Shown here one piece after another: positions 1 to 12,201 of a stretch of 64,000 nt of DNA. The notes beneath the pieces are model-generated. The model worked only from the letters and a program-made list of their open reading frames with translations. It was not told the origin of the DNA and searched no databases. Positions within the stretch are counted from its first letter, which is position 1. Each line of letters starts with the position of its first letter. Source of the DNA: Mermis nigrescens. Lineage: Eukaryota; Nematoda; Enoplea; Mermithida; Mermithidae. The stretch is taken from NCBI GenBank assembly GCA_036768485.1, contig JAVLUZ010000228.1, positions 814,379 to 878,378 on the forward strand, in the 5' to 3' direction. The translations under genes and the position numbers were made by a program.

Positions 1-290
1 ACGACCATGAGTGGGCGGCACCAAAATTATAGGAGGGGGGATGCAAAAATTTTTATAGGTCAAAAAATGGCCTTAAAAATGGTTGTATGGCGAAAAAACA
101 CCATTTTTCAACCTTTCTCTTTGAGCTGTATCCCTTTTTAATCAAAAAATTGGGAAAAAAAAACAAAAAAATTGAGAAATTGAATTCTGTAGGAAAAGGT
201 ATTTTGGTTTTCTGGGGAAGGTATTTTGGTTTCTAAGAGTGGTGCATACCCCGAAACTCCCTTCCCAGAGCACAACCCCAAAAGAACGAT
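1..290 (+). repeat. Dispersed repeat R1, copy 1
   Basis: This is one of at least ten copies in the window of a short dispersed repeat. In order it holds a G-rich segment, the word 'atggccttaaaaatggt', 'caccatttttcaacstttctc', a segment near 'tgccaatr' or its complement, A-rich DNA, and a second G-rich segment ending in 'gtgcatacccc'. No coding capacity is visible; short frames in it are incidental. It is probably a non-autonomous mobile element. Confidence 0.7.
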
Positions 291-789
291 CTCCATACAC
301 GCTTGTAATATGCTGATTCGTATCGTTACTAAAAGTGCAGCTATAAACAACATTAATCATGCTTTATATTGCTCGTCAAAACGACTGTTCAGTGGTGCGG
401 GCATTATTTACGACTCGCTGCGATCAAATTTGAAAGGCGAAACGGCAGAAAAATAGTAGCTTAATGAAATGCAATATGATTGATGATGACCTTATTTTAA
501 TGTTTGATGAGGCCATCAGTTTGTTGCTCAGTTGATTAAAATGTTGCGGAATGATTAGTTGCCTGTTTTAAATACCGTCATTTTTCGTTCGTTTCTGACA
601 CTGCGTGCAATATGCGCCGCGTACTTATATTTGAACCAAGTTTAACCTTTCATATTGAAGGCGGGCGGTCAAGTCGTGTTATGAATACGGCCGGGTCCTG
701 TCGGCAAATTTAGGATTGTCGGGTCCGGGTCCGGGCCCAAAATTTTTAGCCGGGTACCCGGCAATTCAGGTCCGGGTCTGGGTACCCGG

Positions 790-960
790 CACAACGCAAC
801 TATCCAATGGCATCAAAAAAAAATCGCTAAAAAGGAAAAAAAATTTCAAAAAATTGAATTATGGGGGGGTATTTCGATATCTGGGGGTTTCCAACTTCTA
901 GAGCCTGCATATCCCCAAACCCCCCGTCCACGCCCACATGTGGTTTGGACCCCTCCCCCA
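790..960 (+). repeat. Dispersed repeat R1, partial copy
   Basis: The 3' half of R1 is recognisable: an A-rich core, 'attgaattatggggggg' and a C-rich end with 'ccccaaaccccccgtcc'. It is followed by 'catgtggtttggacccc', which also ends the copy at 32705. The stretch from 290 to 790 and from 960 to 2040 holds no gene I can support, only short G-rich fragments of the same kind (around 1310-1560). Confidence 0.55.
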
Positions 961-2042
961 TTCTCCCAGAGCTATATGCCTGACATTGTTAGAAAGCGTT
1001 TAAAGCTAAACCCAAAGTTTTTCTGAGGTTTTCGAAAAATGGCGGATTTAAAGGAGTATGTTAACTTTTCTAAGCGAAAATTCCCGTAAAACTGAATTTT
1101 AAGGATTTTTGTTATTTTGATGTGGTTTGTTGCCACGGATTAGAGTAGGTATTGATGAAAAACATGAAAACAAACTTCCGTTAATCATTATTTCAAGTTT
1201 TAGCTCTCTTGAAATTCTGGACTGACCGGTTGCTAAAGATACCTGTGCATGTATACTATTCATGCATGCACATAGAGATTGCGGACTATGCAAGGGTAGC
1301 GACTAAATTCTAAGGGTCTGGGTGGTGTAAAACTGGCAAAAAATGTGCAAAAATTTAATTCTATGGAGTCTATTTATTTTTGGGGGTCTACCAGATTCTG
1401 GGGGTACAGACAGACTATAAGAATAAGTGAGCAGCACCCAAATTCTGGGGGGTCAGGATGAGGTAGATTGCCAAAAAAGCAAAAATGTTAATAAATAGAA
1501 GTCTGGGAGTCTGCAATAATCTGCAGGGGGTATTTAAAATTCTGGGGTGGTGCAGATGAACCCCTCCCTGCCACACGCCCACGTGTGCGCCCTTAACATT
1601 TGTTTGTACAAGGTCCCTTTGTACATGTACAGATAGTCCCCAAGTCTTTATACATTTGTAGTTACAAATTTTTGTGTAATGTAGTACAGTAGCAATTTTA
1701 GTGTGGTAAAACTGGATTTCTCGACCTTTAGTAGTGTATTTTTGCTAATTTCTGGGTTTCTGACTTAAAAAATTAATTAAAATTGTCTCAAAAGCGGTGC
1801 AAAGCGCCAAAAAGATAATTATTTTCGCATTCTAAATGTAATTTCTGTCAATATAAAGAGATAGAACAAACAATTACTCATTTTGGCGCGAAGCGTAACA
1901 AATTTGTAGGAATTTCAGACTTTTTTACCGTTTTTGTCTTCCCAAAGCTTCGTACATGTACAAAGACGGTCCTGAAAAGTCCTTGTTGTACATCGGCAAA
2001 GATCCTTGCTGAAAACAAAAAACCGTGGCCCCCAACTATATA

Positions 2043-2736
2043 CAGGCACGTAGCTCTGGGGGAATGGACGTCCGGACCACATTTAGGCGTGGAGGGGGTG
2101 GGGAGGGGGCTCGGGGGTTATGTTCCCCCCCCAGAATCCGAAATACTCCTCCCCGAAACAAAATAACTCCCCAGAAATTGATTTTGAAATTTTTCGTTTT
2201 TTTCGCGATTTTTTGATGCTAATGAATAGTGCTCAATGAGAAACGTCGAAAAATGGTGTTTTTGTCGCCACATCGATTTTTTAAAAAGGCCATTTCCACA
2301 TTGACATGCAAAAAATCTTGCACTCCCCCCAAATTTCTAGCTGCTCACGAATGGTCCGGACCATGTGTGCGAGAGGGGTTAAGGGTATGCACCCTCAGAA
2401 GTTTATATTCTCCCAGAAATCAAATAACCCCCCTCCGAATTCAATTTTTGATGTTTTTGTTTTTTAGCGATTTTTGATGCCATTAAGTAGTACTCGATGA
2501 GAAACGTGAAAAATGGTGTTTTTCGCCATACAACTTTCAAGACTTTTTTGACCTTTGCAAATTTTTTCACCACCTCCAGAATTTCGGTGCCACCTTGGCC
2601 GGACCCCCCAAAATCGAAAAAACGGGGGAAAATATGACTTTTTGAACGTTATGTTGTGCTATTTTGGCCTTTTTGGTTGGACCCCCCGAAAGTTGTTTTT
2701 TGAATTACACAAAACAAGACGGCAAGCTAGGTGCCT
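2043..2736 (-). repeat. R1 copies in tandem, framed by caggcacgtagct / agctaggtgcct ends
   Basis: Two R1-type copies lie head to tail on the minus strand (about 2065-2362 and 2363-2600). The block starts with 'caggcacgtagct' and ends with 'agctaggtgcct', which are imperfect inverted repeats. The same pair of ends bounds the 172-bp MITE-like insert found three times at 24.1-27.0 kb. A third R1 copy follows at 2740-2965. Confidence 0.5.
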
Positions 2737-2739
2737 ACA

Positions 2740-2965
2740 TACCTGGGTGGAAATGGGGGTTTGGGGGTATACTTTCAGAAACCAGAATACCAGAAATCAA
2801 TTTTTAAATTTTTTGTTTTTCGCGATTGTTTGATGCCAATAGATAGTGCTTGATGAGAAACGTTGAAAAATTGTGTTTTTTCGCCATACCACCATTTTGA
2901 GCCTTTTTAGACCTTTTGAAAAATCATGCACCTCCGCCTTAGAATATTGGTGCTGCCCACTTATG
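2740..2965 (-). repeat. Dispersed repeat R1 copy
   Basis: Reverse-oriented R1: 'agtgcttgatgagaaacgtt' followed by 'cgccataccaccatttt' and a C-rich end. Downstream to 3425 I see no gene or repeat. Confidence 0.6.
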
Positions 2966-4471
2966 ACCTCAACCTTTTTGCCTATGTGTAGTGCGGACTG
3001 ATACCCCCTCATTGAAGGGTCAGCCATACGGGTACTCTCTGACGATTCTGAGCTGACTGGGTGTTTTCTGCATCATTTTTGAGGAGAAAAGCAGTAAAAA
3101 TGTCAAAATTTTGTCGGATAATGCTTTTATTTGCTTTTTACTGGCTGTGCCGTGATTTCTTCGCTTGAATAGCAAAAAATTGTGAACTTTAAATTTACTG
3201 GTTTAGATTTCTGGGACTTAACCCGCCCCTGCCAAACCTGATCTTGTGCATCTCTATATTGAAGATAATCACGTTTTTCATTTTTCACTAGAAAAATATA
3301 TTAATTCCATAAAATACTAAAACGGAATTTGATCCGTTTTCCCTTCCGAAAGTGTGGAGGTAAGAGAAGCTAAATAAAGTTACAAATGGCATTTTAGATG
3401 GGTAAAATCGCATTTATAGTCGACAGTAGTGTTGTCGAATTCCAACTCTAATTGGCTTTTTCAATAGAGTTAACCCTATTTTGGTAGTGGCAACACCCAA
3501 CAGTTGGATACAATTGAAGAGTTAAAAAAGGGTGAGTAAGTTATTTATCCATGCGGTTATAACTAGTAATTTTCATTACTGTATTTAAGACAAGCAAAGC
3601 AACTTGAATTAGTTTTGAAAAATGAGCTTGCTTAAGCAGGAGTTGTAAACCAAAAGTAAACCAAACGAACTTGAATTAATTTTCCTGTCATTCCATCAGT
3701 GGTCAATTGAGCCGATGCGCTGTGTGTATGCTTTGCTTAAGTATGTATAGTCTGTTTCATTTTAAGTTTGCGGCTTTCTTTCAAATTCTTCCCCAAGAAT
3801 CAGGCTACAAAAGTAGTTTAAAATGTTGATGAATTAATGCGGCTTGGCAATGGCATACGTCTCCATATAACACATTATACTGTAGAACATTATATTTAAG
3901 GCATTGTTTAGAGCACTTTTGTAATCACTTTAAATTTTTTCAGAAACTCTAAGCTAAATGGAACAGTGTATACTCATTCTTCTGAGATGCTCTTTATTTT
4001 GTTTAATCAATCGTTTAGCCATTTGAGCTTATTTTGTTCAATTTGTACTATGCTTTTGCGAAAAGTTACACCATTATGATTATGTTTATAGGTTATAACA
4101 ATACTTACCTATACTAAGTAGGCTTTGGAAATTTGAAACAATTCTGCATTAAACATTAATAATCTTTTGTGGGACAATAATAAAGATATCACGTGAAAAA
4201 GATTTAATTAAGTTTGAGAAGATTTGAGGAAGGGCTTTCCGGCTTTTGACTTTGTTATGCCTCTAATTCGAATTACAAAATCCACCTCGCCTGCTGCTAA
4301 TTGGGTAGTTTTCTCATATTTTATCTTACCTGCACTAACACTTACCTACAAACTAGCTCTGATGGCAAATTTATGGTAGGGCATGAACAATGTTTTAAGC
4401 GTTTCTCAATTAGCTTCATGCATTGGCATTGGAAAATTGATTAGGAGTCACATGGCCTGCCGCTGTTCACT

Positions 4472-4644
4472 TGGCCAGCATATACTGATGGCCAGCGTAG
4501 TCAGATGCCCAACCGAAATTATCTATTTCCGACGCCCACTGTGTTAACATGGATAGCGTATTCAGATGGCCAGTGTATTCAGATGGCCAGCAAAATCAGA
4601 AAGGCCAGCATATTCACATGACCAGCATAGTCGGATGGCCAGCT
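4472..4644 (+). repeat. Minisatellite, 17-18 bp unit (ggccagcatattcagat)
   Basis: About nine imperfect copies of a 17-18 bp unit containing 'cagatggccagc'. The same unit occurs inverted at 6544-6725, so the two arrays are mirror images about a centre near 5600. Confidence 0.8.
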
Positions 4645-5195
4645 TAAGGCTTGGCGAGTAAGTGGGGGGTCGGTGCCAACTGCGCCACCGTGTTTGAGTG
4701 CGATACTAGAGGCACATTTACATGAGTAGTCCTACATGTTTTCAGATAAATTTAGTAATTGATAGGAAAGCATTATAGGGACACATTGGAAACCCCTCAA
4801 AATCGATAATTGGCACAATACCATCAATTGCAATTTTGCATTGTTTTCGACTTTACCCCATTTAGACCCTGAGCATGCTAATGCTGCCTGTGTATGGTCG
4901 TAGGAACACTGGGTGAATTATATGATTACAAACCACATGGGCACCTACTACCTATCTACTTACCTGTTACTGTCCACGTCAAACTACAATGTTGAGGTCT
5001 ACAATTAGGACCAGATTAGCAATTGTTAACTCAATAATAATTGAATAAAGAACGCAAGGGCTTTTCTAGTTAACAGTAGTTACATCAACAAAGGTTAGGT
5101 AAGACGAAGTGAACATTTTATTCTAAAATGGATGATGGAGAGGCTATTTCACTTTGAGTAAATAAGCCAGATGAATAGATATTTATGGATTGGGG

Positions 5196-5302
5196 GCCAG
5201 GTGCGCTGCCTAGTCCGAGTGCGCTGCCAAGACCGAGTGCGCTGCAAGGTCAGGTGTTAACGCCATAGTCGAATGCGCTTACAGGGCCAAGTGCGCTGCC
5301 AA
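5196..5302 (+). repeat. Minisatellite with gtgcgctgcc core
   Basis: At least five repeats of about 20 bp around 'gtgcgctgcc' and 'gaccgagtgc'. An inverted, more degraded counterpart lies at 6157-6230. Between the arrays (5303-6156) I see no gene. Confidence 0.65.
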
Positions 5303-6156
5303 ATAAACAGCATGTTATTACGCAAGTACGTAAGTAGGTAGATCTGTTCAATTATGTTTTTCCTACCGCTTTGTCTCTGAGTAGGTACGATTGATCACAG
5401 TGGAATCACTAAGTGTTTTTTAGGGAAATTTAAAGAAGATCAAGACCCCAAAATGGCTTACTGAGACCAGCAAAAAAGGATTTTCAGACTGACCCACCGG
5501 AATTCCCAAGCTTTACATACAAAAGTAATACCTTATTTTAGGCAGCCTCTTAGCAGATGTACAATAGTTATATATTAAACTGATTGTTAGTATGTAGTAT
5601 GTATTTTTATGTTATTGCAATGCTGCATTTAGCTTAGATATCTCTTATCGTTTTCCGTCAACACTTTTTGTTTGAGAATTTTTTGTGAACATAGATAAGT
5701 AGGTATGTATTTGCAGACAAATGTACGAGTATGTGACTATTATTCGTGCTAACGAGTGATTCTTGTGATCTTCAAATAAACGCGATCCATCTCAAGCTAA
5801 AATACTACACTTTTATTCTGCCATATAGAGGCACTGTTGACCTCAAATCTTTAAATATTTTGCATTTGTACGAATAGTTTGATTTGAGCTTTTGAAAGGC
5901 TATTAAAAAAATCTCCATACAGCAAGTCGAATTGCTTCATTTAGTTGAGATGTAATAATTGTGATAGCCTGTTCCATTTGTGTAGCTAGCAATCAACATC
6001 CATTTTAGAACATTGATGTCTCCAAGTCACTCATAGAACGACAGTTCATTCACCTACGGTAGCAGGTACTTAAATACTGTTTGCATAAAAAGTCTAGGAG
6101 AAACACCGTTTTTCAATAATTGGCGTTAATAATGTGCACATAAGCGGTTATATCTA

Positions 6157-6230
6157 TTTGGCAGCGCGCTCGACTATGGTAGCTCACTTGACCCAGCTCT
6201 CGGACTTAGGCGCCCAGTTAGCACCCGACC
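6157..6230 (-). repeat. Inverted counterpart of the gtgcgctgcc minisatellite
   Basis: Contains 'ggcagcgcgctcgac' and 'ggcgcccagttagcac', the reverse complement of units in 5196-5302. Confidence 0.5.
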
Positions 6231-6543
6231 CATATTTATGTATACGTGAAACTAGTTTTACAAGTACAATAGAATGTGTACTAATGACCGGCAGAAAGTA
6301 ACTAAAATGATGCCTGTGATTTTTATTTAGGGACCTTGGCGCTCTCAAATCCAATAGCGCACCAGCCTCTCATTCCTCTGGGATTGATAAATGGTAACTT
6401 CACTTGTGTGGCAAAGGTTAAAGCCGTGGGAGGTCGTGCGTGACCCCTTGCAGTATCAGCGAGAATCACACCTCGGTGTGTTGGTAATAGTCAGCATTGG
6501 ATGAAATTCAATATTTAACCTTTTTTTCTTAAGCATGGCCTTA

Positions 6544-6725
6544 TGCTGGGCATCTGAATATGCTGGCAATCTGAATACGCTGGCCATCTGAACTAGAAGG
6601 CTGGCCATCTGAATACCCTGGCCAACCAAATACACTGGCCATCTGAATATACTGGCCATCTGAAGTAGGCTGGCCATCTGAATACGTAGCCATCTGAATA
6701 TGCTGGCCATCTGAATATGCTGGCC
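6544..6725 (-). repeat. Minisatellite, 17-18 bp unit (ctggccatctgaatatg), inverted copy
   Basis: About ten repeats of 'ctggccatctgaata' with small length variation; the reverse complement of the array at 4472-4644. Periodic short open frames on the minus strand here are translations of the repeat, not genes. Confidence 0.85.
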
Positions 6726-7614
6726 AAGTGTCCCCTACCCGAAACATTACAGCGAAAACGGAAAATTTTTTAAAAAAATTAATTTCTGGGGCTGGGGGTC
6801 TAGCTGGCGGAATCTGATGTGGTTGCAATGTAAGTTAGGGTTTGCTGACTTCAAATGGGAATTTTTCATTGAAGCAACTTCAATAAAAGTACACAATTTA
6901 AAATCATAGTCTATTTTGAAACAGTTTTTTGAGTGCCAAAAAGCATGCTTTGTTAATCATATAAATGAATCTTTTAAATGGGTTAACTCTTTTTTAGGAA
7001 TAGGGTCAGAGTTAAGTCTAATTCTATTAACTTTTTTGAAATAGGGTGAACCCTAACTCTAACTCTATTGTAATTTACTAACTTTAGCAACGCTCGACAG
7101 GCATGTAGCTGTGGAGGGAAGGGGGATCATATCCCCAAAATTGTGAAAGTATTAGTTTTTTAACTGTTAACTGCCCGATTTGATTAAGGCATAATAAATA
7201 TGTCAAAATTTTATGTAGTCCTGCACATAATGATTGATTTTTTTCATATTGTCTTTCTTTGTGATACAGTACCAGTTGAGTACAAAGCAGGTTAGATACA
7301 GGATCAAGCAGCTTGAAAATAATTTTTCTACCTCTGACCTCCCTAGCCTGGGTACATATCACCAGTCTGATTCTGGCGCAGGAATGCTTTGCGAACCCCT
7401 TTCTGTTTTGCTCTTTCTTATGACATGCAATCCTTGTACATACACCTGTATGACGCTTGTTCATCTTATCCAGTGTCGCGTCTTGCTCTTTCTCATGATT
7501 CAAATTGCCTTTGGAGCTGTAACTTGTCAAAAATTTGATATGTTGCTAATAAAGTAAAATTAAAGTAGGTACTTACACAGTTCGTATTTTACAGATTCGC
7601 CTATGTAATCGTAC

Positions 7615-7850
7615 ACACCACCATAGGTTGGCAGCACCCAAATTGTGGGAAGGGGTTGCAAGATACTTTGAAGTTCAAAAATGGTCTTAAAAATGGTGGT
7701 ATGGCCAAAATACATTTTCCAACCTTTCTCATTGAGCACTATCCATTCACATCAAAAAATTGCGAAATAATTTCGAAAATTAAACTCTGGGGGGAAGTGT
7801 TTTGATATCTGGGGAGGGGAGGGTGCGCATCTCCCCATATGCACACGCTC
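7615..7850 (+). repeat. Dispersed repeat R1 copy
   Basis: All R1 landmarks occur in order: a G-rich start, 'ttaaaaatggtggtatgg', 'ccaacctttctcattgagc', an A-rich core and 'gggggaagtgttttgat'. The flanking stretches 7101-7614 and 7851-8240 show no supportable gene. Two long overlapping frames at 7084-7557 look like chance. Confidence 0.65.
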
Positions 7851-8240
7851 AATAAAATACTTCTCGAATTTTTTAAAGGAAATTTGAAAATCGCTAGAGA
7901 ATCTTTAAGAATTATGTAGATACATCATACCTACATAGGTACATTTCAGGCTTTGGAGAAGTCTTCAGAAGAGAAAGTAATTGCAGCTTTTTCTGCAATA
8001 AGAGTGAGCAAAGTCGACCAATCAATGATACGTCTGCAGGTTGTCTTTTCGCATCAAGAGCTTTGAAAAACTCGGTTTAACCCTACTTTTACCGAGCTCT
8101 AGATCCGTGATCTAGTAGCCTGTTTTTTGCAGTTTACTGTAAGGCCATAAATTCTTATGTGGCAAGCTTCTCAGTACCCTCTTTTTTTACTGCAACACAT
8201 GTTTTATTGAGCAAAAGAAAATGTATTGACCTATATTATA

Positions 8241-9540
8241 TAGCAAGAAAAAATGCTCCGATGGAACAAAAAAAGGTAGAATATACTTGGAACAAAGAAT
8301 TATCAAGGACGTAAAAGGAGGGGACTAGAAAAAGCTCCTATCTACAAATGTCACAAAATTTGCTAAAAGCCAGAAATTTCCTAAACAAAGAAAAAAATGA
8401 AAGTAAGTAAATCAAAGAAAAAACCTACCTGTGCCTAAAACTGCAAGATCTGCTAAAAATCAGACTTTTTCTAAGCAACGCAAAAGTCGAAGTATATTCT
8501 ACCGCCTGCAGAAGAAAGCAGCATCCTGTCGAACAAAGATAAAACATTGGGCTAGATAACTGAACCACTCAATCTGCTAAGCAGATATCGCCATTGCTGA
8601 GCAGCGCCATGTTGCAATATTTTTCTGGGTCAAAAAATAGTAATTATGGTATGTTGGAAAAACGGCAATTTTCGACGTTCTGATTGAACAATGGTGCATA
8701 CCCCTAACCTCCCATGCCTAATGGTTATCAGTTTACATGGGCAGGAATGAAATCCGGGTGGTCTGGTGGGATTAAACGCCAGAAGAGTACTGAATGGACG
8801 CATGCATTATATATAAATCACAGTCTTTTGTTGCGGTATCGCAAATAATCATAGGATATAACTTTTTGTAATATTTATCTAGCCACAATATCGAATAAAT
8901 TAACGTTGCAAGTGATTAGCAAAAACGCAGATTTGAGATTTATTTTATAAGCTTTATACTAAGCATTTGACACCATACCTAGACGTAGGGGGTTTGGGGA
9001 GTATGCACCCCAAGGCAAAATACCCAACAAGAAAACGCAAATACCTAACAATACCTCCAAAATTCAATTTTTCAAATCTTTCTGCTCTTTTTGGGTTTTT
9101 TTTGGTAGGTACCGATAGATAGAGCTCGACAAGAAACGTTCAAAAATGGTGTTTTCTTCGCCATAGCACTATTTTTAAAGCCAATATTATAATTTGAAAA
9201 CCCCCCTCAGAATTTTGGAACCGCCCACTGTATGGTGGACAATATGAGAAGGTTCACCTATTTTTTTCAGAGGCCGCAGAATATACTTCGATTTTTGCGT
9301 TGCTTAGAAAAAGTCTGATTTTTAGCAGATCTTGCAGTTTTAGGCACATGTAGGTTTTTCTTTGAATTACTTACTTTCATTTTTTCTTTGTTTAGGAAAT
9401 TTCTGACTTTTAGCAAATTTTGTGACATTTGTAGATAAGAGCTTTTTCTAGTCCCCTCCTTTTACGTCCTTGATAATTCTTTGTTCCAAGTATATTCTAC
9501 CTTTTTTTGTTCCATCGGAGCATTTTTTCTTGCTAGTACC
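8241..9540. mobile_element. M1 long-TIR element, copy 1 (non-autonomous)
   Basis: Terminal inverted repeats of roughly 260 bp: the left arm (8241-8515) starts 'tagcaagaaaaaatgctccg' and the right arm (9278-9540) ends with its reverse complement and 'tgctagtacc'. Both arms end internally near 'gaagtatattct'. The centre contains an R1 copy (8979-9235) and no transposase. At least three more copies lie at 9640, 36806 and 57754. Confidence 0.75.
8979..9235 (-). repeat. R1 copy nested inside M1 copy 1
   Basis: Reverse-oriented R1 with 'agctcgacaagaaacgttc' and 'cgccatagcac', inserted between the arms of the M1 element. R1 is therefore younger than this M1 copy. Confidence 0.6.
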
Positions 9541-9639
9541 CAACTTTTTGTTAACAAAAAACAGTAGTTATTCCTATCTTTGTCAGTGTTGTAGCGAATG
9601 TCATTAGGTATTTAGCAATTTATACTTGCATTGTGTATG

Positions 9640-10330
9640 TATTATACTAGGAAAAATCTACCTAAAGTCGCAAAATCTGCTAAAAATCAGACTTTCTCTA
9701 AGCAACGCTAAAAATCGAAGTATATTCTGCGATCTCTAAAAAAGTGTCTTTTTTTAATAATGTTCGAAGTTTCAGATAAGAGTGTACGAAATCTATCAAG
9801 GTTACTTTTTTAAATTGCTGGCACCTGATTGATAGAAAACTAAGAGGTATTGTATTCAAAGTTGTTTTATTTTGTTATGAGCATTATAGCAAGCAAAGCA
9901 GGGGCCGATGGATTAGTGCACACAATCGTTTCGGGCATGCTAGTGTATCTACATTTAGTCTGTTTCAAGTCAACTAACGCGTTTCCTACTGTTTTAAACC
10001 AACCATGTCTCCAATTGTCTTCGATGTTTGCTATTGCATTCAATTGGCTTAGAAGACTGTTAGTTTACTCAATATCATTTCCCATAGCTACTGCATCAGC
10101 TGAAGTGCTGCTTTTTCAATCATTTTTATGGTTAAATATTTATTTTAATCTGTTGGCCGCAGAATATACATCGATTTTTAGCGTTGCTTACAGAAAGTCT
10201 GATTTTTAGCAGATTTTGCGACTTTAGGTAGATTTTTCCTAGTTCCCTCCTTTTACATCCTTAATAATCCACAATTCCAAGTATATTCATCTTTTTTGTT
10301 CCATCAGAGCATTTTTCTTTGCTAGTACCC
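9640..10330. mobile_element. M1 long-TIR element, copy 2 (left end truncated)
   Basis: The right arm is complete to 'tgctagtacc'. The left arm begins only at 'ctaggaaaaatctacc' and so lacks about 100 bp of the terminus. The interior (9843-10140) is closely similar to that of the copy at 57754, including a stretch open on the plus strand. In the other copy that frame is broken, so I do not call a gene. Confidence 0.7.
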
Positions 10331-11528
10331 CACTTCAAATTAGTATGATTTGAGTACATCAGTCAGTAAACACATACAGTAACATGCCACAATAATGACA
10401 GCAGTCCAAGAACACGGAAAACAATACTGTTCTTAACATCAGCATTATCCTTTTCAAACAAGACAACCTTACATTATTTTAACAGATCAAAATTTTTCAG
10501 CATTAACCTCATGCAAATATCAATTGTAAGGAACACTAACGCTCAGATTTGGAAGTAAAATAAATTTGTAGTATAAACTACATTTTAACAACAAATGATT
10601 AGTGCAAACTTCACACAACTACTAGGTGTAGAGAAAACTGACAGTCAGATTCTCAATTCTGATTTTACGTAGAACATTTTGAAAAAATTAAGCTCCCGCA
10701 AAGCTCTAGAACAAGAGTTAATATGCAGTGTAAACTTTACACAATTACAGAGTTTAAAGAAAATTTCAGTCGGATTCGTAAATCTGATATTACGATCAAC
10801 ATTTATGAAAAAATTAAGTCTCCACAATGGCCCAAGGACAAATAAATAACAGATGTGTAAACGTAGACTCAAGCTACGTTCACTTCGCTTACTTCAACCG
10901 AATCTCAAGCTTATGCGCTCACACGGGGTTCTCGCCCTTTTTAGGAGGACGATCACCAGCCGGCGATTCGGGGGTAAGCGGCCCGGCCTATTCAAGGTAG
11001 CCCGGCCCTCTACGCACGCACCTAGTGAAACTTACTTACTTAACCCCTTTGAGATTAAGTACCTAATTAAAGTAAGTTCCCCGGAAACCTAATTGAGGGC
11101 TCAAAAAAGATTATTATTTAACTTGTTTTGGACCGAATTCCTATGCTTGAAAATATTAAGGGTTCCTAAGTATAGTGTAGCACAAGGACAGAATTCAACA
11201 GCACGGAAATTCAACCGAGCCCAATTTTTCCAATATTTTTTGGACGAAGCAATTAAATAGCGACAGCGTGGAGGATACATGCTGCCGACCGTCGTGTTAC
11301 GCTAATCGGGTAAAATCAAACAATGTAATTAAACAAGGGCACAAAGCCCTGCCAAAGGCATACAACTGATGCCGATTCGCACAAACACGAATGATTAAAA
11401 ACAAAGCGTACGGCGAAAAGAAGCGTGCACACTACGCACGGAAAACTAAGAGACGAGTTCTGCAGCCAAGCAGGCAAAAAGGCACGTACGGAGTCTGCTC
11501 ACGTACGGCAACGACTAAGAAAAAAGAT
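10331..11528. other. No gene seen
   Basis: Low-complexity intergenic DNA. A patch at 10905-11030 is clearly richer in G and C than its surroundings. I compared it in mind with rRNA and tRNA and could not identify it. The segment 11390-11440 shares 'aaagcgtacggc' with the LINE 3' region at 14610, so part may be another LINE 3' end. Confidence 0.4.
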
Positions 11529-12201
11529 ACGCTCAGCCAGTGTTGCCAGGTCCCAAGATCTAGATTCTCCTGCACAGAGGTAAAATTGGGGAAAAATTCT
11601 CCTGCAATTCTCCTGAAAATATTTTGATTCTCCTGAAAATTCTCCTGACTCATATTTTGCAGGAAAGCTTGTACAGCAGATCTACAATTGTATGTGCACA
11701 TGCATATCAAGCATGCTCAGGCCATTTTACCTTGGTTCACCCAAGTATTTTATTCTGATCTCTTGCCTGTTAATCCTAAGGACACTCAAGGCTAAATAAT
11801 GAACATTAATTCTCTCACAAAAAGCTCATGGAGCATATCTGCATTATACAGGCAGATGCAAAAATAATGGAAGACTAATGCTGCACCACAAAGTATAACA
11901 TTTTGTTCAACATCAACAGCTGACAAACATTCAATAACAGATTCCTGATCTTCATCAGGATATACTGCTCAAGGGCCTAAGCTAAAGTGGTCGCATTGTT
12001 TACAATACACATTATTCGAAAAAAACAGTTTCTGTGCTTAAAACAGTGACTGCCAATTTTCAGTTGCACTTACATCATCAAAAATTTCTGAAAAGAGCCC
12101 TGTTTGCAATGTCTTTTGAAAAAATAAATAATACTTTATTACTAATTGTATGTACTTCAGTAGCAAGCAAATCCTTACGTTTTGAAATATATCCAAAAAA
12201 T

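Larger units (their letters stand above)
3427..7093. mobile_element. hAT-like DNA element with mirrored subterminal repeats (no transposase seen)
   Basis: The left end reads 'tagtgttgtcgaattcc' and the right end, on the other strand, 'agcgttgctaaag'. Both are followed inward by versions of 'gagttaaccctattt' in inverted order (about 3465-3482 and 6985-7070). A 7-nt direct repeat, tcgacag, occurs just outside both ends (3420-3426 and 7094-7100) and may be a target-site duplication. Inside lie two further pairs of inverted minisatellites. No transposase coding is recognisable. Assignment to hAT rests on the end sequence and on the similar element at 30868 that retains a hAT domain; it is an inference. 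Confidence 0.5.

Noticed and set aside
6456..6828. Frames with a repeated 'MASIFRW/YSDGQ' pattern
   Set aside because: The periodic peptide comes from the 17-18 bp minisatellite.
7084..7557. Overlapping long frames on both strands (148 and 107 codons)
   Set aside because: No recognisable motif, and they overlap the end of the hAT-like element. Chance frames are likely.
9850..10209. 119-codon frame inside M1 copy 2
   Set aside because: It extends into the terminal inverted repeat, the homologous copy at 58043 is broken, and no transposase motif is visible.
10905..11030. GC-rich patch resembling an RNA gene
   Set aside because: I could not match it to rRNA or tRNA structure. Composition alone is not enough.
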